Below, in pieces: positions 32,861 through 44,290 of a stretch of 64,000 nucleotides of DNA (positions are counted from its first letter, which is position 1; every line of letters starts with the position of its first letter). The stretch spans positions 80,734,169-80,798,168 of the forward strand of contig CM041292.1 of the NCBI GenBank assembly GCA_023052935.1. Direction: 5' to 3'. Made by a program: the position numbers and the translations under genes. The notes under the pieces are model-generated. The model was not told the origin of the DNA, ran no database searches, and saw nothing but the letters and a program-made list of their open reading frames with translations. The stretch is from Piezodorus guildinii. Its lineage: Eukaryota > Arthropoda > Insecta > Hemiptera > Pentatomidae.

Positions 32861-34339
32861 TAACAGAAGATCGTGCGTTGCTTACAGTAAGTATTTATAT
32901 CTAGTAATCATATAAAACTGTTTGTTGAAGAGCTTCTTGTGAACGAAATGAAATTTTTCGCCATTAGTCTGCGTAATAATGACATGTATGAAAATCGCAA
33001 AACAAAATTTTTTTTACGAAGTTTACGGTCAAGAGCATTCACGTCAATAACCCAAAATAGTGCACCTAGGAAAAAGTCAACAACTTAATTTATTCATTGT
33101 TGTGCAGTTTTAAGGCCAAATATGTTAATTGATTGGTGTATTCTTAAAAGAAAGCTCAATAGACAGATAACTATACAATAAACAGAAGGCCCTGATTCGA
33201 ACCAATTTATGGCTGATGATAATTTATTTATGTTATATCGGCCATGTATTGACCTTGAAGTCAGCAAAAATACCTCTAGGGTTCATCTAGGCTTTATTGT
33301 GTGCACCGTTAATTATTCGTGATCTATGCCAAACAGAATCATGTATTGATACCTTAACCAGAATCATATTATAGCTTGTAGCGCTATTATTTATAAATTG
33401 ATTTGTTGGAGCGTATCTCTAAAAGCACGTATTTTACAAAAAGATTCCTTTGAGGAGTAGGACTACATACTTGAATGTTGTTAAAAGTTTGTATTAAAAG
33501 TTTCAGTTGAAACTTTTTTTTATTGACAGCTTTTTAAATTAAAAAATAATAAAATTGAAGATAAAAATGGCTCATTTGAAAACATGACATCAATTCTGTT
33601 CACTTGAATACTAACTAAATTAAAAAACGAACATAATTGTGATAGCATACCACTAGAACGCGAGACGGCCAATGTTTCAAACGAACATTGGATTTCGAAA
33701 AGGCTGAGTAATTTGAATTCAATTAATATGCTCCCTAGAGAATTTTAGTGAAGTAGCCGCTTCACAATTATTTCGCAGCGTGAAGAGCATACTTCAGGGT
33801 AAAATGGAGGTACGGTATAAATTGAAAAAATTTCGTCAATTTAATTTAATTTGATTTGCATTAAATGATTTAGGCATGTGTGATTCAAGAAAACAGATAA
33901 AAGTCACAGCAATGGTCTATTTCACATTGAACTCTTAGTTAGTTCTGTTTTTTATTGAAATCTGTTTTCTATTTAAGTCTTTAGACCGAGAATATCCTTT
34001 ATTTTTTAAAAATTTTACATAAAAAATATTTTTATGTAAATGAATAAAATTTATTTAAAAATGACCCACAGGAGAAGAGGCGTCATAAATAAATAAAATA
34101 AACAATTATAAAATATAATATCAGTAATTATTAATAAAGTAATAAATCACTTTTATTTATTAACGTCTAAAATATTTAAATGGTTCATTTTTATTCCTCA
34201 TTTGCTTAATAATGCATGATGTGATTCTAGAGTATTTTTTTTTTCTAGACATATTGCTTTTTTCCAACAAAGCGCACTGCCAAAAAGAATTAGCTTCCAG
34301 GACCGACGCTATTGAAATATTGTATAAATTACCTCACTG
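32861..34339. other. AT-rich non-coding stretch
   Basis: No gene or repeat recognised. Confidence 0.5.
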
Positions 34340-34780
34340 TTATTGTAAATAATTATTTAGTATTATGCTATATCTTAACTCTGTTTCTTGTGTCTTTGTA
34401 CAGATCATAGTTGCTTCTGCTTCTTTCTCTGCAGTACCTTTCCAGAAGCTCTTCTTTACCCGGATAACAGCCCTAAGCTCCTCACTCCACCAATCTGAAT
34501 GCTTCCACTTAGCTGATACCATCTTAACACCACACACCTTTGATGCAGACTCCAGTATGGCTACTTTCAGGTCCAGCCAAAGATTATCCAGTTCTTTATC
34601 AAAGACCAGCTTTCCCAGCAGAACCCTTAGCTCACCCTCGTACTCAATCCATCTTTGGGGTTCCCGCATCTTCTTTATTTCGATCCTTTCTAAGGATTTA
34701 AATCTAGTCTATCGTATCGGCGATCAGAAGCACGTGATTGTTTCCTATTTCAGCCCCCCGTATGACCCTATTGTAAATAA
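34340..34780 (-). pseudogene. LINE ORF2 linker fragment (between EN and RT)
   Basis: A minus-strand open frame of 109 aa carries SDWWSEELRAVIRVKKSFWKG. The WW(N/S)EE…VKxK…W motif is typical of the segment just after the endonuclease in LINE ORF2 proteins. Upstream frames (to about 34780) hint at a decayed endonuclease end (NHVLLIADT). The clade cannot be fixed; no catalytic residues remain. Confidence 0.6.
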
Positions 34781-34909
34781 AGTAGCTCCTTATTTCCGTG
34801 ATGTAAAGAAAATAAATTATCACGCTAAATTAAATAAAAAATATTATTATATTAATGTTCAATGCACCAATAAATTTGAAAGAGATTGATCTCAACTATA
34901 GTGCAGTTT

Positions 34910-34923
34910 AATACTTTATATTC
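34910..34923. repeat. TSD, left copy (SINE-A copy 3)
   Basis: AATACTTTATATTC, repeated exactly at 35224-35237. Confidence 0.93.
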
Positions 34924-35223
34924 TGGGATCACTTGTAGCTGGGTGGCTAGCGTAACAGCCTCCCATGCTAAAGGCCCACGGGTTAAAACCCGCAGGTTGG
35001 TCCCTAGGATTTTTTAATTGGAGTAAAAAACCTTAGTTGCGCCGTCTTCGGAGGGAACGTTTAAAAGGGGGTTTCCCGATCCTGTGCGATGTCAGGTACT
35101 CGTTAAAGATCCCTATCCTAATAAAACCTGGATAGGCAAATTTAGGACTCCCACTGTAGCATCGTCCGATTTACGCATAGTAGCATAAAAGTGACGTTAA
35201 ATAAATAAACAAAAAACAACAAC
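34924..35223 (+). mobile_element. SINE-A copy 3, full length with TSD
   Basis: A 300-bp tRNA-derived SINE. The head GGGATCACTTGTAGCTGGG…TGGCTAGCGTAACAG includes an A-box-like TAGCTGGGTGG. The degenerate B box CGGGTTAAAACCC corresponds to GGGTTCGAACCC in copy 2. The conserved body includes TGTGCGATGTCAGGTACTCG, AAAGATCCCTATCCTAAT, CCTGGATAGGCAAA and TAGCATCGTCCGAT. The tail is GACGTTAAATAAATAAACA(A)n. It is flanked by an exact 14-bp TSD. No ORF; mobilised by LINE proteins in trans. Confidence 0.93.
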
Positions 35224-35237
35224 AATACTTTATATTC
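35224..35237. repeat. TSD, right copy (SINE-A copy 3)
   Basis: Exact partner of 34910-34923. Confidence 0.93.
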
Positions 35238-35664
35238 AAATAGTAGAGAACAGAGAAACACTACAGTCAAACGAAATTTCCTCCGTGCCTTTGAATATGC
35301 AAATTCTATTATAAGGGTTTTTCTAGCACAATATAAACTAAGATAGGAATCTAGGTACCCACTACTTTTCTTTAAGGTGGTTGGGGTTCGCGTGCTATGC
35401 AGCTGTTAGATCAAAACTGAACCTTAATGCATAACAAATCCATTGTGTACTAGCATTGCGCCATTTGATCCTAGGGTTGATTAAAGGGTTACTGATAGCT
35501 ATGCAAATGATTGCTTGCAAAGAAAACAGATGGATATAACCTATATTGATAGCCAATGACGATGTAATAAATATTTAATTCCTATTCAATTATTTATAAA
35601 AAAAAAAGATATTTTTAAAGACATAAATTCTATTTATTGTATAACTCTGTCGTTTTTCTAATCA

Positions 35665-36489
35665 AGCGGGCAACCCACGATATTCACTTACCTCCGTTTT
35701 TAGAATGATTAAAGAATTTTCAAATACAGTAAGAGATAAAAATGGTCTTATCGGCTTTTCAACACTCTCTACTAACTTTTAAAAGCTTGTGTTTGCGAGA
35801 ATATTTTTAATAAAATCTTTAGCTTTCCAACAGTATGTTAGACATGCATATTACTGTTCTTAAGTTAAAAAACAAAATATTGCATTAAACAAATTTTTCA
35901 GTTTTTTCCTTCAGTTGGGAGTTTATTTATTCAATTAATATATTTACTTGTTTTTCATCAGTGGTAACAAGATAATATAGTTATTTTTATAGAATCAACA
36001 AAATTAAAGGTACTTAAGAAGAAGAAAATTCTAAGCCAGCAGCATTTAAGCCATGTAGACTATTTAAATCAGTATGAAACCTACATGATATTAAAGCCTA
36101 TTGAATTTTATTCATCGATATTGCGAGTTTAAGCAAAATCGTCGGAACAGTTTTTGATAAATCATAAAAAGGTGAAATATGCATGGTATAAAGTGGCTCT
36201 TCTAGTTAGCCTATTTTGATGAAGAAGTTTTTGTAACATCTCGGGCGTACAGTTGTCTCACATATGAAATGTAAGTTTCATAGGACTTTTCGTTTCCGCC
36301 CAGGAGTTACCACACACGGACACACACACAGTCGTTTACACACTCACACACACACACACACACACACAACCTTTTTACGGGACTTGGTTATTTGGACTCA
36401 GGAAACTAAACGTGTATTTCCGTAGAAAACTGGAATTCGAAAATTTTCACGATCGCAATACTTTTCCCTACTATATATAGTAAGTGAAA
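35665..36489 (+). repeat. Rep-C full copy 1
   Basis: About 825 bp. The left end is GCGGGCAACCCACGATATTCACTTACCT; the right end is TATATAGTAAGTGAAA. The termini are inverted (CACTTACCT / AGTAAGTG). It contains an internal (CA)n tract at about 36,300-36,368 and the block CTGGAATTCGAAAATTTTCA before the right end. No ORF. It aligns end to end with 49542-50376. Confidence 0.85.
36302..36368. repeat. (CA)n microsatellite inside Rep-C
   Basis: CA repeats with interruptions, at the same internal position as in the 49.5-50.4 kb copy. Confidence 0.9.
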
Positions 36490-38190
36490 TTAAAATTCGA
36501 AATTTCAGCATTAGAAGTTAGATCCTTCATGTTTTTGGATTATGAAAAAATAAGTGAAAGTAATTTTTATAGTTTCTTTCGATTAATATGTCTCAGTGCC
36601 TACAAATCTAGAGATGGAATACAAAGACTCTAAATTGAAACTAACGAAGTATTTACCTTCTCAGTAAGAACAGTTTACATGATCTTTGCCAAATAAACTC
36701 ATATAATAGAGATAAATAAAGCTATAATATATATATAAATATATATTCTATTATAAGCTCCACATTCAGCAACGTACTTAATTTATATCAAAATATTCTC
36801 ATGTTTTACTCGCGTTTGGCTTTTTTTTTTTTTTTTTAACATATTTTTCCGTGAACATTTTCATCTTATGGGAACATTCATTTTTTTAAAAATAAATATC
36901 ACAAGAATTAGGAGTGTAATTTATGGCAATAGAGAGATAGGATATATTTCAGAAAGTCCTTAGAAATTTAATTTGTCAACTCTAGGTTTCTAAATGTGCA
37001 AAGACTGACTGTCGAGGTCTGAATTATTAGGAATAGAATAGAAAATAATTTTTATTCTGGGACAGTATCCCTTAAGAACAATCGATATGTACAATTAATA
37101 TAAACAATGTGTTGGCCATAATACCAAAGGATCACTACAATAAATTCTATTTACAATGATATTAGAAGTAGAAAAAAAAGTACGATAAATAAATAACTTC
37201 AAATACATAAATGTGTTCAAAAAAAGAAAACAAGAAAAATTAATTGATTACTAGTTTTAAATGGACATTAAATAATAATGTCTATTGTGTTTTTGTATTT
37301 TGTAATAATGTATCTCTCTAGCCTTGTTATTGATTTGAAATGTCAGTATTGCTGAGGATTATTCGGGAAAAAGGAGGTACTAGAACAGTTTGGGTCTTGA
37401 ATGATGATAGAAAAGAAGCATGGCGGATATGAGTTTGTAGGTGAATTCCAGAGAGTTGTAGAGCAGAAAAAAAAGAAATGATCAAAAGCTTTTGTTCTAG
37501 GAGCAGGAATGTAAAGGTCAGACTGGAGCGACTTTGTTTCAAGGAAGTGGCTGATGATTTAATTGCAGAAGACTATGGATATAGAGAGGGAGCTGGGAGT
37601 TAACTGGTTTAATAAAGTATGGTCGTAAAGTCCAGGAAATATTACCTGCGAATGTGGGGAAGGAGCCACTTTAGCTCGCTATATAAATGGGTCACATGAG
37701 AATTCTTAGGATGTACCGAGGACGAATTCTTAATATATGTTCATAATTCGCTTTAGCCTGTACCTCAAGTACAGTCGAGAGGCCACCATATACTAGGATG
37801 TCGAACTGCTAATGCTTTTGAACCAGTGAATGCTTTTCGAGGTTATAAACTTACAAGCTTTTGTGATATGAAAGCCAGATAATTCGACTCTAATGGGAAA
37901 CTATAACGAAACCGTGGACTATTGAAGAGTGCAAATTGGGTCCAAACTGAAAGGAAAAATCACTCTGTGTAAGATAAGGGGTACAATAATATATCCATAA
38001 ATAAAGTGTTCCCCGGCCTAAGTATAAACGATAAACATACACAAACACTAACGACACACATGCGATATAGAATACGGTAAATAGTTGCACCTCCTTAAGG
38101 GCCCACGCTGGAGTGCAGGTGGGCAGTTCGTTAGATCGTATTCACCCATGACAAATGACGGCAAATGAGTTAAAAGAACTCGCCGAGAAG
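36490..38190. other. AT-rich non-coding stretch
   Basis: No gene or repeat recognised. T17 lies at about 36,822. Confidence 0.5.
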
Positions 38191-38229
38191 CTGCAATCTA
38201 GATTTCGGCCGCAACGGCTTCATCAGCCC
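38191..38229 (-). ncRNA. Hammerhead-like motif, best core in window
   Basis: The minus strand reads GGG-CTGATGA (exact core box 1), then the hairpin GCCG-TTG-CGGC, then CGAAA (exact core box 2). The self-complementary TCTAGA and TTGCAGC follow. Both invariant boxes and stem II are intact; stem III would be the very short or dimer-type stem known for Penelope-linked hammerheads. Stem I pairing is weak by eye. Catalytic ability untested. Confidence 0.4.
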
Positions 38230-38705
38230 TCTAACAAGCAACCGAAATTGTCAGTAATGTATAGCTTCCTACATGTCTTGAGCAGAAATTGTTTGGAAAA
38301 ATATATTATGACAGGCGAATTTCAAAATCAATAATATGCACCTGTATTATGAAGGACAGATAATGCACTCGATTTAGATAACAAATGACGACTGAATTGA
38401 GACCTGAATGATTGATGAAGAAACAAAGATATATATTCTTGATTATAATTGATAGGGAACTGTCCAGCGCTAATAGTACCTACATATCTTGCAAATTCTT
38501 TGAATTGGATATTCATTTTCATAATCAACTAATAGGTATAAGAGTGAAAAATGATAAAAAGGACTAATCTAAAATGTGTAATTGAATCCTTTCTGATAGA
38601 AAATAAAATAAAAAATAATATCACAACGTCATTGCTATAATAGTTTTCATTCAATTTGCTATGGTTAACCTATTTAAAAAGAATATTTGAAATATAGGAT
38701 CCCAT

Positions 38706-39073
38706 GGACAATTGAGACGTTGATTTCCACATGGTACTAGATCCTTTCTAGAAAATTTTACAGAAAGGGCAAAAATCCCTCATTATTATATTATCAAACC
38801 AACTTATTAGATTTATTTCAAATTAAATTCTAGAACTATTTATTTTTTTTACTATAATAGTTACACTAAGTTAAAGTTGTGGAATGAAATGTTTTAGTGT
38901 AATTTGGAACGAAACTAACTGTCATTGGAAATAACCATTAGAAAATCTCATTTTTCGAGGATCTTGAAGTTCATAAGATAAAATCAAATATAAGATTTAG
39001 ATAAAACAAAATGATGAGAATACAAATATGTCATTATATGAAAAAAATGTTCTTTAGTACCTTTAGGAAATAA
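38706..39073 (+). repeat. Dispersed repeat Rep-D, copy 2
   Basis: Same-orientation partner of 1923-2300. Confidence 0.7.
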
Positions 39074-39254
39074 AGGTTCCAATTATTGACAATAATCACC
39101 CAAAATTATTTATATAAGCGTTTACTAAGAATAATTGTTAACATATGTTCCAAAGGTGATTTTTATTTTCAAACAAATATTTACGTGTATATAATTATGT
39201 AAATGGAAATATGATCTATATGTATTAATTTTATGAAATGGAATGGCAGTTAAT

Positions 39255-39335
39255 GCATATTAAAAAAAAAAAAAACACCCTCCCTTTCCCTTTTTTTTTT
39301 TTTTTTTTTGGAGTTATTTTTTTTTTTTTTTTTGT
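39255..39335. repeat. A/T homopolymer cluster
   Basis: A14, then a C/T tract, T21 and T18 in close succession. Confidence 0.9.
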
Positions 39336-39739
39336 TATGGTTCACGTTATATATTCATTCTAAAATAACAATTTTAACGATTAGACCGTAACCAACAAAA
39401 AATAGTTATTGCTCAACACCTAAATATAATCAATTTTATATTAATATATTACAGAATCGTCATATATAACTGATACTACAATAGAAAAAAACAACTAGAA
39501 TATTCAACACTAGCTGAATTATAAAAATTTTCATTTGGGATAGACAAAGGCGTCCCCTGATATTTACTCTAGCCAGACCCTGGGGCACTCACTACCCTAC
39601 GGCTAGGAGAGACGGCCATTTAAGTCCGTCTTCTTGAATGCACACCCTGAAAACTCTGAGCATCTCCGTATCCGACAAACGCATCACAGTTTCGGTAGTA
39701 ATGGTGGATTGGCTGGTTTGAAGATTAATTAAACCGGAG

Positions 39740-40255
39740 CATGATTTCTTTGATCGGATGGCAGAGGAACAGACAGGGTTCAGAAGAGGTAGATCATGTT
39801 GCGATCATATTTAATCCTGATACATTTCTGTTCATCTGAAGAAATATTGAGAGTCGTTAGATTTGGCAAAGATAAGTAAAGTATTGATAAAAGTTATAAA
39901 AAGTTTGTATATTGGAGCCAAATCGAGAGTGAAGATTGAAACGGGATTCTCGGAGCCTTTTCCAATCACAAGGGGCTTGAAACGAGGATGCTTTCTGCCC
40001 TTTAACATCTATATAGAACAGGTCTTAAAATCATGGGGAAAAAAGTTGCCATGTTATTTTAGTAGAGATTGGTGAAAACGTCCTATTCACCCAATAATTC
40101 GCGGACGACCAGGTTGTCATACCATCGGATAAATTTGACATGGAATATATGATGAGAAAGCTTGTAGAAACATATGCACAGTGTGGTCTGGAAATAAATA
40201 AAGAAAAAACACACACACTCACACATAAATGTATACTAGTCACGTGTCAGTGAGC
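39740..40255 (+). pseudogene. LINE RT fragment with FADD motif
   Basis: The fragments are AEEQTGFRRGRSCCDHIF, then (after stops) VIKSLYIGAKSRVKIETG, PFPITRGLKRGC and FNIYIEQVLKSWG. A frame change gives FADDQVVIPSDK, then MMRKLVETYAQCGLEINKEKTH. This is the RT palm of an RTE/CR1-like LINE, broken by at least two frameshifts. Just after the KT codons a CA run (40209-40226) interrupts the former coding sequence. Both ends are truncated. Confidence 0.8.
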
Positions 40256-40535
40256 ATGAGACATATATAATAATTTATTATCTTTTACAAAACCGGTTGA
40301 TAAGGGTGATGAAAATTTAATACCTAACTGTGACATCCCGCTTTTTAGATTAACTTTTCAACTCCTTGATATGAAACGTCGACTACTGAGTTAGAGCCGG
40401 ACTGGTTTTACTATTTCAATCACTCTCGAGTCACGAATACCCTGAGGCTTACTAACGACCACGTCATTCTGTAACCGGCTAATAAGTTTGGTAACGGTAA
40501 CGGTTAATAGACGTGAATAAATTAATAGGAAATGT

Positions 40536-40546
40536 ATGAAATACTA
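40536..40546. repeat. TSD, left copy (SINE-B)
   Basis: ATGAAATACTA, repeated at 40848-40858. Confidence 0.85.
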
Positions 40547-40847
40547 CGGGGAGCCCGTGGCTGAGTGGCTAGCGCGCTAGTCTCTCATACTAGAGGTTCT
40601 GAGTTCGAATCCCAGTCCCGGCGGGGCTTTTATAAGGATATAAATAAATGGGGATTCACTCATAGCCTCTCCCCCTGGTATGTGAGACCCGTCAGCCAAA
40701 TGGTGGCCACTCACAAAAATAGGTGTAAGGAGTGATGACCCTACCCTGTAAATTCTCATCGTGAATCGTGAGTGTATTCTCCCAGGAGATTGATTACACC
40801 ACGAGGCCAAGGGCCTACACGGCCTGTCGCGCCAGAAAGATGGAAAG
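40547..40847 (+). mobile_element. SINE-B: tRNA-derived SINE with TSD
   Basis: A 301-bp element. The head is strongly tRNA-like: A box TGGCTGAGTGG; anticodon stem CTAGT/ACTAG with a 7-base loop whose central triplet is CTC (Glu-like); B box GAGTTCGAATCC; and a TTTT run at about 40627. The acceptor stem does not close as in a canonical tRNA, so this is a SINE head and not a tRNA gene. The body is unrelated to SINE-A and ends in the purine-rich GAAAGATGGAAAG. It is flanked by an 11-bp TSD. Confidence 0.85.
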
Positions 40848-40858
40848 ATGAAATACTA
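40848..40858. repeat. TSD, right copy (SINE-B)
   Basis: Exact partner of 40536-40546. Confidence 0.85.
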
Positions 40859-41363
40859 ACTTCTTCTACTTACCACATATTTCATTTATCACACTGTTTC
40901 CAGAGTAAAGGGTATAGAAAGGTAAATCTGCCCTCACGGCTCTTTTATCTCAAACTTAAAAAAAAATCATGAAAACCGTTTAAATTGAAAGGCTGAAAAT
41001 TTAGGTAAATTATTTTTATTCGACACCAAATTGATCCCTCAAGTTTCAGTAAAAAAAGTCGCGGGGGCAGATTTACTATCCTTACCTTATACCCTTTACT
41101 AACGTATTTAGTTGTAAAATTTTAAGTTTACCATCAATTCAAAAGTTCTGATCACCTTCGATGATGTAATGGGTTACATTATAATTGTTTTATATAAAAC
41201 CTTTACCTGTTCAGTGAAACAAACAAAACAGATACTTTGTTCAAGTTGAGTTCACATAATAGGCACACTTTAAATGGATGTCTATTTGTTTTCTCTTTGT
41301 TTTTGTATTATTACTTTAAGCCATTAAGCCCCACCTTTTAGTTCCTGTGGGATTGATCTTTTA
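40859..41363. other. AT-rich non-coding stretch
   Basis: No gene or repeat recognised. Confidence 0.5.
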
Positions 41364-41632
41364 TTCATTTAACGTCACTCTATGCTACTCTGGCTAATCG
41401 GTCGATGCTCCAAAGTCCTAAATTTTGCCTTTCCAGGTTTAGTTTGGATAGAGGTCTCTAATAAGTACATCTCACAGTCTCGGGACCATCATTTTACAGC
41501 GATTCCAAAGGACGACATATACACTGATATTTAACTTCAATTAAATAATTGTAGGAGTATCAGCCATGTTTGAACCCGCGACATTGGTCATAGAATACTG
41601 TTAAGATAGTCAAATATAACAGGTGACTCCCT
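41364..41632 (-). repeat. SINE-A copy 4 (minus strand, diverged)
   Basis: The minus strand starts GGGAGTCACC, has the B-box-like CGGGTTCAAAC and body blocks equivalent to CCTGGAAAGGCAAAATTTAG, and ends GACGTTAAATGAATAAA. Confidence 0.8.
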
Positions 41633-42976
41633 CCTTCGATAGTAACAAGGAGCTTCTTTACTATTATCATTACTAATATATTACAAATACATAATGTATG
41701 AGCCGTATATCAAAACATTGCAATGTTCTAGCCGCTAATCCTCTTAGAAATTAGCTAATTTCTCATCTTGATTAAATCAAAGATAAAAGGATTTTTAGGT
41801 TCGAGTAGACAAAAAAATTAAAACACGTCCGTTATTAGTGGACATTTCTGTGGGGAGAGACAGAATCTTGTTTTGGAAACATTATATTAATCAAGTAAGT
41901 TAATATTATAAAAGCTAATAGAAACTTTATTGGAATTAATTAAACATACAGGATTGATGTTATATTTATTCGATATTTAAGCACTTTGCTCTGGTATGAT
42001 GGAAAAACACGAGTTATGACTAGCCAATTATATTTTCTGGACTGGATTTGACGATTATAATGAAGAAAACCATCTCTATCAATAATTAAATTTAAAAAAT
42101 CACGATATGCAGAACAATAATAAAATGGTGATAGAAAAATACAAGAATAAAGTGGTTAAAATAGAAAAATAAAACTCCACTTTTGTAATTCTGAAATCGC
42201 AGTTTTTGTTATTCGTATTTTAAAATATCTTTAGAGATGGAGTAAGACTGAACATTTACAAGCTTTGATAGTGAACTTAATTGAGAGTAGCTTAAACTTG
42301 ACTTTTTAGTCATAATATTTCAATAATTGGGATTTATCAGAACACAGACCTTTTTATCCGAAAAAAATCCCCACAGAACCATTTCACATGCAAATCCTCA
42401 AAGTAGATGGCCTCTACCATCAATTCTGTAGCAAATCTTTTAATCTTTTAGCCGAGACTAGGTCAATTAATATCCCGCATACTTTTCTAAAACAAATGGC
42501 ATTAATTTATTAACAACCCTACACACGATAATATTTTACTTTATTAAGCTTAGATGATAATCTCTTGCATTTTTCAAGTATAGAAGTAAAAAAGAGCGAG
42601 CCTGGGAGTTTTCTGAGAGTAAAATGTATCATGAGATATGTCAGAACGAAAAATTTCACAGGAGAACCTAATTCATTAGGATTTATTTTTAATTAACTGG
42701 AATAGGTAGCAATTGAAAAAAAAAAGATATTTATAAAGTGATTAGCTAATACCGCTTTATTTCAAAAGGCAACCGTTAATTAACACAAAACAATTAACAA
42801 CCAGTAGAATAAACTTTCCAAGATTGGCAAACCACTGAGCGCTCCGAGGCTTGGCAGGAAACCAACCTGCCGAGAGCAGCACAAGCCACTTAAAACACTG
42901 TCACAGCTGACAGAAACTAGTGTTGGAACAAACCATCGCTATGGTTAGATCATTTGATTTTGTAATTAAAATGAAT
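41633..42976. other. AT-rich non-coding stretch
   Basis: No gene. A slightly GC-richer patch at about 42,825-42,910 is unrecognised. Confidence 0.5.
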
Positions 42977-43262
42977 TCGGGATCACCAGTAGCAGGGTGG
43001 CAAGCATAACAGCCTTCTATGCCAAAGGTCCGGGTTCAAACTCACAGATGTTCCTGGGAGTTTTTAATGGGAGTAAAAAATTCTTAGTTATGCTGTCCTT
43101 CAGGGGGAACGTAAAAATGAGGTCCCAAGCCTGTACGATGTCAGGTACCCTTTAAAGATCCTTTCCTGATGAAAACCTGGATAGGCAAAATTTAGGCCTC
43201 TCACTGTAGCATCGTCCGATTATGCACAGTAGCATTAAGAGACGTTAAATAAATAAATAATT
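42977..43262 (+). repeat. SINE-A copy 5
   Basis: Head GGGATCACCAGTAGCAGGGTGG, B box CCGGGTTCAAAC, full body, tail GACGTTAAATAAATAAATAA. Possible short TSD AATTAAAA on both sides. Confidence 0.85.
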
Positions 43263-43354
43263 AAAAATTTAACAAAGGAAGATAACGAAACAATAATTAT
43301 ATGTTATTCCTTGTCCATCTTGGTCATTGTTTATTTAATGTTACTTATTAATTT

Positions 43355-43432
43355 GTTTAAAAAGCTTTAATTTGAGTGGAGCTAGAAATCTGAAGGTCTG
43401 ATAGTGACTGGGATAAAGTAAACCAAAAACGT
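43355..43432 (+). repeat. Direct repeat flanking mariner B, left
   Basis: TTTAAAAAGCTTTAATTTGA…GGTCTGATAGTGA resembles 44218-44290 at roughly 75% by eye. Confidence 0.55.
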
Positions 43433-43719
43433 ATTTTGTATTGCCGAACAGCTTTCTTGGTAAATATCCGGACCTACAGATCCTTAATACCACTTAAATT
43501 AAAACTAATAAAATACTCCATAACGTATTTTATTATACTTCTCTTCGTAGGAAGTGTCGTTTCTATGATATTGCCAACACGTCAATAAGTTAAAAACGAG
43601 TAGACTAATAATTTTTCCTTTATAGACCAATATCAAAGAAAACCTATTCTGGAGAAGATAAAGATTGGTTTGTAAGATTAAGTTCATAGCATTTTCAATA
43701 TTTCAATTTAATCCTCTCC

Positions 43720-44185
43720 GTGTTCATAAAATCATGTTTACTTGTTCAACATATCAATAATGTTTACATATTCTAAAAAAGTATTAGTTAGGGTGCTTTT
43801 GTACATCAGATTCAAAGAGATTCCTTATCTTTAAGTGGTATTTTGCTTGCTTAAAATGGAAGAGACTTAAATTCATTTTCGCCATTTGATGATTTTTCAC
43901 TTTCGAAAAGAAAATTCCGCTGCACAGACAGTAATGAAATTTGCAGTATGTATGGCGACGATACCTAAGGTTCAGAACCGGAAATTTTGACTTGGAAGAT
44001 GCTAAGCGCTAAGGTCGTCCTTCAACTGTTAATGATGCCCGAATTCCTAAAATTACCTGAAGGATGGAAACATGTAATAGATCAAAATGGGGCATATAAA
44101 ATTGATTAAAAATATTTTTAAGATTCTAGGGTTTTTATTGAAATGACACGTAAAAAAACAAAACAAAACACTACGAACTTACTTG
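43720..44185 (+). mobile_element. Internally deleted mariner (copy B)
   Basis: Contains ICSMYGDDT, then (after a second small deletion) FRTGNFDLEDAKR-stop-GRPSTVNDARIPKI. This is joined to the C-terminal LPEGWKHVIDQNGAYKID, the mariner LPxRWQxVIxxNGxYxxD end. The catalytic domain is absent. The deletion junction, just after the IPK codons, is equivalent to that in copy A. The right end carries AAACACTACGAACTTAC, the inverted partner of the AAGTTCTTAGTGTTTT end of copy A. Non-autonomous. Confidence 0.82.
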
Positions 44186-44217
44186 ATAACCCAATATAAT
44201 ATAATGTCATACATCAT

Positions 44218-44290
44218 CTTTTAAAAAGCTTTCATTTGAGTAGCGTTAGACATCTGTAGGTTTAATAGTAAACTAGAAAAGTTCTTAAAA
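44218..44290 (+). repeat. Direct repeat flanking mariner B, right
   Basis: TTTAAAAAGCTTTCATTTGA…GGTTTAATAGTAA; partner of 43355-43432. Confidence 0.55.

Noticed and set aside
40360..40390. Hammerhead-like GAAACGTCG near 40,370
   Set aside because: No CTGATGA-like box or stem II precedes it; similar lone GAAACGT strings at 16,317 and 60,404 were rejected for the same reason.
40549..40626. Canonical tRNA gene (CTC anticodon)
   Set aside because: Anticodon and T arms are good, but the acceptor stem does not close and the sequence continues into a TSD-bounded 301-bp element. Treated as a SINE head.
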